The notes beneath the pieces are model-generated. The model did no database searches, was not told the origin of the DNA, and worked only from the letters and a program-made list of their open reading frames with translations. Shown in pieces: positions 52,001-59,003 of a stretch of 64,000 bases of DNA. The stretch comes from Trichopria drosophilae (taxonomy: Eukaryota; Arthropoda; Insecta; Hymenoptera; Diapriidae), in contig CM059584.1 in assembly GCA_030407085.1 (NCBI GenBank), positions 128,435,001-128,499,000 of the forward strand, written 5' to 3'. Made by a program: the position numbers and the translations under genes. Position 1 is the first letter of the stretch; the number at the start of each line of letters is the position of its first letter.

Positions 52001-55000
52001 AGAATGTATTGTTACAATTTTTTATTTTTGAAAAATTCGAAAAAATGAAATTTTGAAAAGAGTAATTTAAAAAATCTCAAAAAATATGAAAATTATTCTT
52101 TAACCAATTCTAAGACTTTTTGGTTTAAGAAAATTTTCTCTAAACTCTGTAGTTTTCAAGAAAATGAATTATTAGTCTTGAAATCCATAAAAGTTTAATA
52201 ATTTTTTTTTTTAAACTTATATATATTACAAATATCGAGTTTTTGTTACAATGTCTTACTTTGAGTGAGCTAAAATATACTGCAAGGGCGCACTCGATAG
52301 TTCAACTTAAAAGATACACTGGTATATATTTGAAATTTTCGATGTCAGATTCAAAATGGCCACTGCATTTACAAATTCCTTTTCAAAATTTAACCATTTT
52401 TTTCTTGAAAATTTCAGACTTTAGAGAAAATTTTATAAAAACAATTATGTTCTAAAATAAGTCGAAGAATATATAATAACCTCGAATGTTTTCAGAATGT
52501 ATTGTCACAATTTTTTATTTTTGAAAAATTCGAAAAAATGAAATTTTGAAAAAAGTAATTTAAAATTAGTAAAGTGTATTATTTAACCAATTCAAAGTAA
52601 TTTTTGTTGTACAGACATTTGCGTGAAAGTTTATATAAAATTCGATATTTGTAAAAAATGCGACCTAAAAAGCATGTTTTTCTACTATATATGTCAAAAT
52701 CATATATAAATTTCAATTTTTTAAAAATTTTACTAGCATTCGAAAGAACGGCTTTGAAAATGATAGAATCTGATAGTTTTTATTTTTTTCGAAATTTATT
52801 TCATATTGAAAATAAGCTGCAGTAAACTTTCTGTGCATTTGGGCGTTAATGGGTTAAACTAGCATTCAAACCCACAAAGATAACTTGATGGCCCTTTTCA
52901 AAGTATTTTCTTCCTCAAAGATAATTAAATTAGATTATAGACGGAACTCGTGTTGAGCCTGAGATAGTAATGGATTAAGCATATTTGTAAGTTTAAATGT
53001 AACCATAGATTTAATTAGTTTCGCTGAAGAATTCAGTATTGATATTGAACGGTGTAATTCATAGTATTATTTTTGCAACCTTGTTTAAGAGGCTAGTCCA
53101 GTGGTTTCTTCAGGTTTAGAAAATAATTTTTATTTCATGATGGAGACTTTTAATCCATACACATCTTTTCGCACTTTCAAACTGACATATTTTAGTTGCA
53201 AAAAAAATGTTGTATATATATATATAGTGTCAATAAAATGCGATGTCCTATGGTTTAAATCGTTTGTAGTAATTTCTAAAGCTACTACAAACTACTACAA
53301 ACGTTTATTTCGTCTCTAGTGTTATTAAAATACAACATCCTACGGTTTAAATCGTTAGTAGTAATTTTTTAGGCAACTACAAACGTCCGTTTCACCGCTA
53401 GTGTTAATAAAATGCAGTGTCCTATGTTTTAAATCGTTTGTAGTAATTTTTTAATCAACTACAAACCTTGCATTCATCTCTAGTATTAATAAAATGCAAT
53501 GTCCTATGGCTTCAATCGTTTGTAGTAATTTCTAAAGCTACTACAAACTACTACAAACGTTTATTTCGTCTCTAGTGTTATTAAAATACAACATCCTACG
53601 GTTTAAATCGTTTGTAGTAATTTTTTAGGCAACTAGAATTGTCCGTATCACCTCTAGTGTTAATAAAATGCAGTGTCCTATGGTTTAAATCGTTTGTAGT
53701 AATTTCTAAAGCTACTGCAAACTACTACAAACGTTAATTTCGTCTCTAGTGTTATAAAAATACAATATCCTATGGCATTTTAAATCTAAATCGTTTGTAG
53801 TAATTTCATACTTTCTCCGCTGTAGCTGCGTGAAGTCGGTCCGATCTTAAAACGGCATTCAAGATATCTCGGGTCTGAATCATTTGAAATAAAAAAATCA
53901 ACATTTTTCTTAAAATATAAGTTAGTAGCTATGTTGTGAACTAGAATAAACATTGTAAGATGAAAAATAACGACGTGGTTAACTTTTCAATTTTTAAGTG
54001 TGTTTTTTGCAACTTCAATTGTTTATAAAATTGCTGAATATTCATAAAAAATTAAGATTCTAGTTCAGATGATAGCCAGACATGCGTAGAACATCCCCTT
54101 AAAATTTCAGCGCGAACGGATGAATAGTTTTATTTTAATCTTGAATGCCAGCTCAAAAAATACTGTTTCGAGAAAAACGCGTTTAAAGTTTTAGGTCTGA
54201 AATAGTGACTAAAAAGCGACTTACCTTAATCAGCAATGCCAGGACCGTAGAATCCAATGAAGACATTGAAATGCTTACTAAAAGAAAACAAAACAAAATA
54301 GCATGCATGCGTAAACAGGACCCAGCCTGCTAACAGGACAGAGCACGCGGCGAGTGCACAAGTACGGCGTTTTTGATATATCAACTTTTTATTCGGATTC
54401 TGAGTAATTTTTGAAACAAAATCATTTCTAGCCACTTTCAGCGCATTTCTGAATGTATATTCTATACAAAAATCATGTTTTTGAAAAAAAAACGATTTTT
54501 TGATGAAAAAACCACTGGACTAGCCCCTTAAATATTGGTGTAATAATCCTAATTTCCTAAGAGATGGAAAAATACGTTATTGCAAAGATTTATTTCATGG
54601 TGGCCACCGTCAGGGAAAACCGGGAAATCAGGGAAATGTCAGGGAATTTCAAAATTGGTCAGGGAATCAGGGAAAAGTCAGGGAATTTCAAAATTGGTCA
54701 GGGAAAAAGTAAATTGTAGACAAATCTTTAAAAAGTGAAAAACATTATTTAACAAAAAATCGCACAATTTCATTTTCAGAAAAATGCTTTATTTATCGTG
54801 TTTCGCATAAAATTCTTTTAAATGATTTTAAATGCTTTCTCACAAATTTAAACAAATATTGACGTTTTATATCAATAACATATTTCAGTTTTGAACATTT
54901 TCGATCGATTTCACCAAAAACCAACAATTTTGAGAAAAAAAATAATCTTAAATTAAATATATTTGTGGTACTGCTCAGTTTTAAACGTTCTGGTACATAG

Positions 55001-58000
55001 CAACAAAAATAAACATGTTTAACAATAACAAATTTCGGTATTGAATATATTCTAACAGATTTGAATAAAATTTAATAGTTTAACAAAAATAAATGCAAAC
55101 AATTTTATATTTAAAGATATTTATCTTTCTATAAAGATACTTTGCAGAATATTTCAAAAATATTTGCCATACTAATTCTCTATTTAAACAAATATTTGTA
55201 TAAATAAAACCTTTTGAAAATGATAGAAAACTTTCATAAATTTTTTTAAATCTTCAAAAATCTTTGAAATTGCATAAAAAGGCTAAAAATCGTAGAAAAA
55301 ATTTTAAAATGTTGAAAACAGCACAAAACTCCCAAATTTTGAGAATATTAATTTGTTTAAGTGATTATTTTACCATTTCTATTTTAAGTAGTTGATATTT
55401 GTCCAATAGTATTTGAAAAATATAAAATTTATGGCAATTTTTTGTTATTGTCAACATTCGTAAGAATTTTGACAATACTTTGAATATACCGTCCAAAATC
55501 GCCTAAATTCTAAAATTTATCAACATTTATAATTATTGTCTAACATATTACCGCAGAACTTGACATTTTATAACAAATTTTGACAAAGAACCCCCAACAA
55601 ATTTTCTACTATTATTTTGAATTAAACACGAAAAAATCCGCAGGAACATGAGTTTTTTATCTGGATTTTTATAGATAATATGTTTTAGAATATACTACTC
55701 GTTGTTGATTGAAAAAATAAAGAATTTATTGAAAATGTGTATTTAAAACATTTTTATCCGTATTGTTTATTTTTAATAGATATCATTAAAATATTGGTCA
55801 GGGAAAAATCTGGGAAAAGTCAGGGAATTTTTTTCCGAGAAAAAAGCGGCCATATGTGGAATTCTCTCTAACTTTTAATATTTAACATCAAAACATTAAG
55901 TTTTCCTTTAGATGTCAGATAAACCAACTTTGTACTGTGTTTTAGAGGGTTTTAACCGATTAAAGCCCAGAAACCCGGAATTTTTATCTCACATTCGAAC
56001 CTCAGTACTGAATAAAAAAATGGAAAAGATTATGACGGAACCAACTGATCTTATTATTTTCGAAAGAAATATGGCGGATTTAATTTGATAAAGTACAAAA
56101 AAATCGGACAAAATTGAACAAAATAGTTGTAGTTTACGAGAAAAATTTTTGTTTTCAGTTTCGTACAGTTTACCTTTTCGAATTATATATATATGTATAA
56201 AATCACCTTTAAACGAAATTTTGTCCACCAAAGTAGAAAATTTTGTTTGATTAAACATCTCCAGTTATTTTCCAGTGTATTTGACGGTTTCAATAATGGC
56301 GGATTTAATATGGCGACCGGGCAACGATGAAAATATCGAGTTTTTTCACAATTATCGTCAATAAAAGTATCAAAATATTTATTTTCTCCCGTTTTTCCTA
56401 CTAAGTTTAATAATAATTCAGTTTCGTATTTCTAAAAATCAAAATGGCGGATCCAATATGGCGGACACATCTTTCAGAAGTGTATGAGTTTTCGTGAAAT
56501 TTAGCAGAATTTTTGGCAGATTTGCCAAATTCATAATGGCGGACAGTTTATTAAAAAATGACTCTAATTGGCTTGAAATTTGTTATTCGAGGATGATTTT
56601 GAGTGGCTGAATACGATTTGATTATCGGCTCAAAGACAGTGAAAATATTATGCATATAAAAATCGTATTATGGTATTTTTTGCGGGGGCTCAATTTATCG
56701 ATAAAAAATATTGAGTAAGCTCAAAACTACTCGAGATTCTAACAAACATTTCACAAGTTTATCACCAATATTTAACTTGCCAACAACAAAATACACCAAA
56801 AAACGATAAAATGGCAACAAAAAACATTAAAAATACATTAAAAATACATAAAAAATACAAAAAATAAATAAAAAGTACAACAAAAATAAGACTAAGTTGG
56901 GCAACATTATGTAATAATGCCTGAGAGATGAATTTCATTATGTAAACGTTCCGACAGTTCAAAAAAACAGTGGTTGTCGTAGGTATCTTCTAAATTATGC
57001 AAAGCTCATACCAGAATCGTATTCAGCGACCTTAAAAACAATCAAATAACAAGTTTCAAGCCAATCATACTTATTTTTGGACAAAATGTCCGCCATACTG
57101 GATCCGCCATTTTGATTTTGGCAAATCTGATATTAGTTTTGTATTCAGCCACCCCGAAAAACCTCGAGTAATTTAATGAAAATTCAAGCACTTTTGAAAG
57201 GTATGTCCGTCATATTGGATCCGCCATTTTGACTTTTAAAAATTCGTAAACGAATTTGGATTCAATTTAGTAGAAAAAACGGGATAAAATAAATATTTTT
57301 ATAGTTTTTTTTTGAAGATAATCATGAGAAAACTTGATATTTTTACCATTCCCCGGTCGCCATATTGAATCCGCCATTATTGCGATCGTCAAATGCACTG
57401 AAAAATGACTGGAGATGATTAATCTTATACTGGAAAAAAATTTCGTGTAACGTTGATGTACATCAGAAATACTCAGAAAACACGTTTTTTTTTAAATTTC
57501 CACACAAAAAGTTTCTTGATTTATGAGAAAGCTTCAGAAGAAAGTTTATGCTTTAATTTTTTAAATATTTTATAAACACTAGTAAGACATTTTGTTATAT
57601 ATTTCTACGGGTTGAAAATTACTTCTGAATCTGTATGGAAGCTGCAGAAAAAAAAGTAGGATTGAATAGCGCAGCTTGAATCCTCTAGAGGGTTTTTTTA
57701 ATGTAAGTTGAGAACCATTGTTTTTTTTCGAATCCGTTGCTAGTTGCAGCGTCACATTTTCGTGTGCGTTTAAATTTTCTTCTGCTTTATCAAATGCCTA
57801 AGTTCATTATTAAATCAGCTGGAGTACGTTGATGAGTAGATCTCTGTACTTTAGATTTATAAAATTTCATCAACTCAATCCTGAGATTTAAGATTTAGAG
57901 ACATTTTCTCTTTTTGACATTGTGCGCCGCTGAAAATATAATTTTTGAAATCAAAAAGCAGAAAAAATAACATTTAGACAAAACTGGATGCGAGCAGTTT

Positions 58001-58236
58001 TTAGTTCTGCTGATTACGATCGAGACATTTTCAAGAAAATGAGTGTGTTATTAGTTTTTGTATGAATTACTTTCTAAAATGTTTTATATATAATAAATTA
58101 ATTTGAATATGTTTATTTCACAATGGTTTTTTAGGGTTATCTGGTGGACCTGCCGTTGCTCTTCTTATGCAACGAAAACTTGAAGCCAACCGCCGGTACT
58201 GTCGAAGGCATTATGCCAACATCCCTGTGGACCTGA
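24932..58236 (+). CDS. Pld: Phospholipase D, PLD1/2 type with PX, PH and two HKD motifs (14 exons)
   Basis: The enzyme hydrolyses phosphatidylcholine to phosphatidic acid and choline at membranes. Exons: 24932-25025, 25946-26158, 36118-36602, 36666-37089, 37151-37386, 37527-37794, 37850-38012, 38071-38346, 38406-38679, 38737-38957, 39018-39254, 42754-42994, 46346-46675, 58135-58236. They join in frame at GT-AG sites to 3,564 nt, about 1,187 residues; vertebrate PLD1 has about 1,070. A PX domain spans roughly residues 130-260 and a PH domain 275-400. HKD1 has H540/K542/D547 and HKD2 H1008/K1010/D1015. The C-terminus SLWT resembles the essential VWT end of PLD1. The start at 24932 has A at -3 and G at +4; Met at 25981 is an in-frame alternative. 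Splice sites are not experimentally confirmed. Confidence 0.93.
25650..25795 (+). other. Possible alternative 5' exon of PLD
   Basis: An open stretch of 48 codons ends at a GTAAAA donor with the same one-base overhang as exon 1, so it also splices in frame to 25946. No in-frame ATG is present, and none of the better acceptor sites before it is in phase with exon 1. It could be an alternative, mostly untranslated first exon or a chance open frame. Confidence 0.3.
25946..26158 (+). CDS. Pld: PLD exon 2, acidic N-terminal region
   Basis: 71 residues, rich in D/E and S (for example [11 protein letters not shown] and LEDDGDNN), between TTTCAG and GTATGT. It contains an ATG at 25981 in the same frame that could serve as the start. 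The next intron is 9,959 bp and filled with repeats. Confidence 0.8.
26473..27840. mobile_element. 1,368-bp element, AGGCATATCTC ends, ATTT duplication, in PLD intron 2
   Basis: The ends AGGCATATCTCTGGAACTTT and its complement are inverted, with ATTT outside each (26469-26472, 27841-27844). It is the same type as 19304-20380. Inside, near 26680-26750, is a single unit resembling the ATGGCGGA repeat that forms an array at 43345-45240. Confidence 0.65.
27905..29070 (+). mobile_element. 5'-truncated LINE relic, plus strand, interrupted
   Basis: The frame around 27965-28246 shows the C-terminal region typical of LINE reverse transcriptases: [15 protein letters not shown], then [14 protein letters not shown], then [11 protein letters not shown]. 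The 3' end resumes at about 28961 and finishes in an AATAAATAAATAAA tail near 29042-29070. The gap is a second LINE fragment in the opposite orientation. The frame is short and broken, so this is dead. Confidence 0.7.
28342..28960 (-). mobile_element. 5'-truncated LINE relic, minus strand, nested in the LINE at 27905-29070
   Basis: The minus-strand frame 28901-28545 encodes a LINE C-terminal region ([19 protein letters not shown], then a [14 protein letters not shown] block). The 3' tail is the (TTTA)n run at 28342-28369. GTTTAT occurs at both edges, a candidate target duplication. Only the end of the element was inserted. Confidence 0.7.
29079..29310. mobile_element. 232-bp pogo/Tc1-type MITE, CAGTAGGACC ends, TA duplication
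   Basis: CAGTAGGACCTCTCTTATTC at the left is inverted at the right end, with TA at 29077-29078 and 29311-29312. The motif CCTCTCTTATTC occurs twice in the left arm and three times, inverted, in the right arm, as expected for repeated transposase-binding sites. CAGT ends and TA targets are typical of Tc1/mariner/pogo. Confidence 0.85.
29622..30812. mobile_element. Degenerate Tc1-like element with long inverted arms
   Basis: Bases 29622-29900 and about 30590-30812 are inverted copies with ends close to CAGTACCGCTCAAAAGTATG. The CAAAAGTAT word is typical of Tc1-like termini. The right end is followed by TA; the left terminal bases are mutated. The arms carry no transposase. A MITE (30096-30302) and another repeat (30370-30545) lie inside. 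Confidence 0.7.
30096..30302. mobile_element. About 207-bp MITE, ACTCTCTAAATATG ends
   Basis: The left arm ACTCTCTAAATATGAATTAG and its inverted copy bound about 150 bp. The word ACTAATTGAAATAG recurs inside in both orientations. It is nested within the Tc1-like element. The target duplication is unclear. Confidence 0.7.
30962..32345 (-). mobile_element. 5'-truncated LINE with frameshifted reverse transcriptase, minus strand
   Basis: Reading from 32345 down, the RT landmarks occur in order but in different frames: [17 protein letters not shown] (about 32240), [10 protein letters not shown] (about 31980), FADDLNIF (about 31910, the catalytic DD), [13 protein letters not shown] (about 31705) and a C-terminal block with [13 protein letters not shown] (about 31410). 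A TTTA-repeat tail lies at 30962-30993. The family resembles Jockey/CR1-like LINEs. At least two frameshifts make it inactive. Confidence 0.85.
32659..33922 (+). mobile_element. 1,264-bp DNA element, CATGGTGGCC ends, TTACT duplication (copy 1)
   Basis: It begins CATGGTGGCCACCGTCAGGG and ends GCGGCCACCATG. TTACT lies directly outside both ends (32654-32658, 33923-33927). The left subterminal region has repeated GTCAGGGAA words, which reappear at the right end. Two further copies at 47722 and 54596 have the same orientation and are very similar. There is no coding capacity. Confidence 0.85.
33928..34365. other. Intronic sequence, nothing recognised
   Basis: AT-rich sequence between a transposon and a LINE relic. 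Its minus-strand part may be LINE 3' UTR, but no motif proves this. Confidence 0.4.
34371..35170 (-). mobile_element. 5'-truncated LINE relic with RT catalytic motif, minus strand
   Basis: The minus-strand frames contain FILYINDLL and [12 protein letters not shown] (RT catalytic YxDD-type motif), then [17 protein letters not shown] and a C-terminal part ([14 protein letters not shown] onward), with a frameshift near 34780. It stops abruptly upstream of the YINDLL motif where a MITE (35171-35555) begins. It is a different family from the LINE at 30962-32345. Confidence 0.75.
35171..35555. mobile_element. 385-bp MITE, CTGCCGTACC ends
   Basis: Inverted repeats of about 38 bp, CTGCCGTACC then CGGAAGAAAAGTCGTATC, face each other at 35171-35210 and 35514-35555. 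The interior is AT-rich. No clear target duplication was found. Confidence 0.7.
35663..35693 (+). ncRNA. Hammerhead-like core motif (copy in PLD intron 2)
   Basis: TTGAAGA, a GGCC/GGCC stem around an eight-base loop, then GAAACG. It matches the motif at 2543 and 42457 but has T in place of the first C of CTGAAGA. It is probably the remnant of a dispersed repeat. Catalytic activity is unproven. Confidence 0.3.
36118..36602 (+). CDS. Pld: PLD exon 3, PX domain
   Basis: It encodes [19 protein letters not shown] and [18 protein letters not shown], the phosphoinositide-binding PX core, with a basic insert (KEKRKRKG). The acceptor is TACAG and the donor GTAATA; the exon ends in phase 0. Confidence 0.93.
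36666..37089 (+). CDS. Pld: PLD exon 4, PX end and PH domain
   Basis: [19 protein letters not shown] leads into a PH domain with a Cys-rich insert ([15 protein letters not shown]), [16 protein letters not shown] and a C-terminal ARKAxEWLEHI-type helix. It ends one base into a codon before GTACGC. Confidence 0.93.
37151..37386 (+). CDS. Pld: PLD exon 5, start of catalytic domain
   Basis: [20 protein letters not shown] and [16 protein letters not shown] match the conserved region before HKD1. The preceding intron is only 61 nt. Confidence 0.94.
37527..37794 (+). CDS. Pld: PLD exon 6, HKD motif 1
   Basis: It carries [17 protein letters not shown] and [11 protein letters not shown], with the catalytic H-K-D at residues 540, 542 and 547, followed by [11 protein letters not shown]. 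Confidence 0.96.
37850..38012 (+). CDS. Pld: PLD exon 7, loop region
   Basis: The coding frame begins [14 protein letters not shown] and is rich in S/T and A. It lies in the variable loop between the HKD motifs. Only this frame keeps the phase of both neighbours. Confidence 0.85.
38071..38346 (+). CDS. Pld: PLD exon 8, loop region
   Basis: Variable loop with the repeats [15 protein letters not shown] and an acidic end (GSSDEDEVD). It joins exons 7 and 9 in phase 2. Confidence 0.85.
38406..38679 (+). CDS. Pld: PLD exon 9, conserved central block
   Basis: It contains [15 protein letters not shown] and [15 protein letters not shown] followed by [13 protein letters not shown], strongly conserved in PLD1/2. 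Confidence 0.96.
38737..38957 (+). CDS. Pld: PLD exon 10
   Basis: [25 protein letters not shown] and [10 protein letters not shown] match conserved PLD segments. The preceding 57-nt intron is free of stops in frame, so retention would give a 19-residue insertion. Confidence 0.94.
39018..39254 (+). CDS. Pld: PLD exon 11
   Basis: [13 protein letters not shown] and [17 protein letters not shown] are hallmark PLD sequences. The exon ends in the middle of an Arg codon before GTAATA. A 3,499-bp intron filled by transposons follows. Confidence 0.95.
39616..41758. mobile_element. TTAA-flanked hairpin element(s) nested in the left arm
   Basis: TTAA at 39612-39615 and 41759-41762 flanks CCCATTAAC and GTTAATGGG. 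The inner part 40440-41762 is a full 1.3-kb hairpin with its own TTAACCCATTAACGCC start at 40441. Bases 39616-40440 hold an additional partial left arm plus unrelated sequence, so this may be two insertions or a partial duplication. The uninterrupted host arm at 42230-42233 shows a single TTAA at this site. Confidence 0.8.
42457..42487 (+). ncRNA. Hammerhead-like core motif (one in each arm of the palindrome)
   Basis: CTGAAGA, then G, a GGCC/GGCC stem with a nine-base loop, then GAAAC and GT. This fits the CUGANGA...GAAA core of hammerhead ribozymes, except for one extra base before stem II. A clear helix I could not be drawn. The inverse copy is at 39362-39392. Confidence 0.35.
42754..42994 (+). 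CDS. Pld: PLD exon 12, HKD motif 2
   Basis: It carries [16 protein letters not shown] and [18 protein letters not shown] then ANINDRS, with the catalytic H-K-D at residues 1008, 1010 and 1015. It begins two bases after the upstream CAG and ends at GTAAGT in phase 0. Open sequence upstream to 42638 is intronic. Confidence 0.96.
43345..45240. repeat. Tandem array of about 121-bp ATGGCGGA units in PLD intron 12
   Basis: About 15 units each contain GCGAATCTGAAGTCAGAATT, AAAATGGCGGATCCAATATG and GGCGGACGAATTT. A 363-bp three-unit block is duplicated (44418 and 44781 starts). Frames crossing the array are repeat artefacts. Related units occur at 26680, 56290-57240, 60780-60868 and 62230-62740. Confidence 0.9.
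45300..46345. other. Intronic sequence, nothing firmly recognised
   Basis: It starts with an inverted ATGGCGGA-type remnant (TTCGTCCGCCATATT at 45310). A TTAACCCCTTACG word at 45842 resembles a TTAA-element end, but no partner end was found. Confidence 0.4.
46346..46675 (+). CDS. Pld: PLD exon 13
   Basis: 110 codons starting [11 protein letters not shown] after a CTGTTGAAG acceptor. It aligns with the segment after HKD2 in PLD1 ([17 protein letters not shown], then [19 protein letters not shown]). An 11,459-bp intron follows. Confidence 0.93.
46750..47427. mobile_element. TA-flanked DNA element, CCCTGGTAGAAA ends
   Basis: CCCTGGTAGAAA at the left is inverted as TTTCTACCAGGG at the right, with TA on each side. 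It is the same family as 12377-14653, sharing subterminal GGCCA-rich blocks. It is non-coding. Confidence 0.65.
47722..48971 (+). mobile_element. CATGGTGGCC element, copy 2, GATTC duplication
   Basis: The sequence closely matches 32659-33922, with a short deletion near 48295. GATTC lies directly outside both ends (47717-47721, 48972-48976). Confidence 0.88.
49073..49335. mobile_element. Possible pogo-type MITE with a 14-C run
   Basis: The right side has repeated CTAATATT words and ends GAGAGGGACCGCTG-TA, resembling the organisation of the MITE at 29079. The left side has CAATATTAAGC and a run of 14 C at 49112-49125. The left terminus is not clean. Confidence 0.3.
49869..51213. mobile_element. 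TTAA-flanked 1.35-kb full-length hairpin element
   Basis: TTAA at 49865-49868 and 51214-51217 flanks CCCATTAACGCCGAGG and its complement. The halves pair along nearly the whole length, with a short unpaired middle near 50440-50620. Internal blocks are CTCTTTCAGAATCTGA, AAAATGGCGGCGG and a core with TTTAGACAAAAATTTCTAAG. Confidence 0.85.
51537..52853. mobile_element. TTAA-flanked 1.3-kb hairpin element (more diverged)
   Basis: TTAA at 51533-51536 and 52854-52857. The left end is CCAATTAACGCTC, changed from CCCATTAACGC; the right end is GGGCGTTAATGGG. The outer arms pair well (AAATGCACAGAAAGTTTACT). The centre instead contains two direct copies of a block of about 330 bp (about 51750-52060 and 52230-52560), so this copy has been rearranged. 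Confidence 0.75.
53089..54527. mobile_element. 1.44-kb TTAA-flanked element, GAGGCTAGTCCAGTGG ends
   Basis: GAGGCTAGTCCAGTGGTTT at the left and its near-exact complement ending AGCCCC at the right are each flanked by TTAA (53085-53088, 54528-54531). It is a different family from the CCCATTAA hairpins but uses the same target. It carries a minisatellite at 53225-53810. No transposase frame was found. Confidence 0.75.
53225..53810. repeat. Minisatellite, 7 units of 80-95 bp
   Basis: The units are marked by AATAAAATGCARTGTCCTA and the near-palindromic GTTTGTAGTAATTT...ACTACAAAC. Two unit types (with and without a second CTACAAAC) alternate, giving spacings of about 93, 81, 82, 95, 80 and 92. 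Confidence 0.85.
54596..55856 (+). mobile_element. CATGGTGGCC element, copy 3 (right end damaged)
   Basis: Very close to copies 1 and 2. The right end reads GCGGCCATATG instead of GCGGCCACCATG, and no target duplication is evident. Confidence 0.85.
55957..57430. mobile_element. Decayed palindromic element with ATGGCGGA units
   Basis: Blocks at 56262-56340 (TTTCCAGTGTATTTGACG, AATGGCGGATTTAATATGG) and 56410-56480 recur inverted at 57220-57420. The left edge TTAACCGATTAAAGCCC resembles a TTAA-hairpin end; no matching right edge was found. Confidence 0.55.
57431..58134. other. End of PLD intron 13, nothing recognised
   Basis: AT-rich intronic sequence leading to the acceptor TTTTTTAG at 58127-58134. 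Confidence 0.5.
58135..58236 (+). CDS. Pld: PLD exon 14, C-terminus
   Basis: 33 codons plus stop: [18 protein letters not shown], then [13 protein letters not shown]. It aligns with the PLD1 C-terminus, where the last residues are required for activity. Confidence 0.94.
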   Translation, partial: GYLVDLPLLFLCNENLKPTAGTVEGIMPTSLWT

Positions 58237-58935
58237 TTCTTATGCAGTATTATTATTTCAAACGTTAAAATTTCGCCATTTTTGCTCTCGGCATTTTAAA
58301 CTTATCGAAGGCATTTGTATATGTATACGACTTGTTTTTAAGCTAAGATTTTTAAGCGATTGGACGTTTCACGCATGTATGAAAAACGTTTACCTCAAAC
58401 AGTCAGCTAGAAGAAAGTGGTGAAAAGCACTTTAAGATTTTTTTTAAAATGACTCCTTAAGATGTTTTAAACGTGGTTCAGGTTACTTTTAAAATTGAAC
58501 TCAAATAAAACTTTAATCTTTGAGATATTTTTAAAATTATACATTCCAAGCTCTGGTGTACATAAACATACTTTAAATATTTAAAGTATACGAAGTGAAA
58601 TATTTTAAGTCGATAATGTCTGTTTTATAAGGAAATTTCTGGTAATTTTTACAAATGTTTTAAAACGTTCTTTTGACCACTTTTATGACTGTTCCGATGC
58701 ATTGTGCATTTAACAAAGAGAAACTATTTAAATACAAGAATGTACAAATTATTTTATGACGGAATAAACATTCCCAAAGAGTTACGTTCCAGAGGCTCCT
58801 TGAACGAAAGAATTTTATAAAGTTTATTTTGTATGAATTTTAAAAAATATATCTACATCGACTTTATTGTTGCTGCTGACATTTGTATATTTGTTGTCTT
58901 AAAGAGAATAAAAATAGTTTGAAGTGAAAATAGTT
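58237..58935 (+). terminator. PLD 3' UTR with polyadenylation signals
   Basis: AATAAA occurs at 58504, 58763 and 58907. The last is followed by AT-rich sequence and lies about 95 bp before the next start codon, so the two genes are close head to tail. Which signal is used cannot be told. Confidence 0.5.
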
Positions 58936-59003
58936 TCGTTCTCTTTTCCGTTGTTTTCTGTCGGTTATGTGGGAAAGGACATGCTTCCTTCCGCGAATTT
59001 AGG

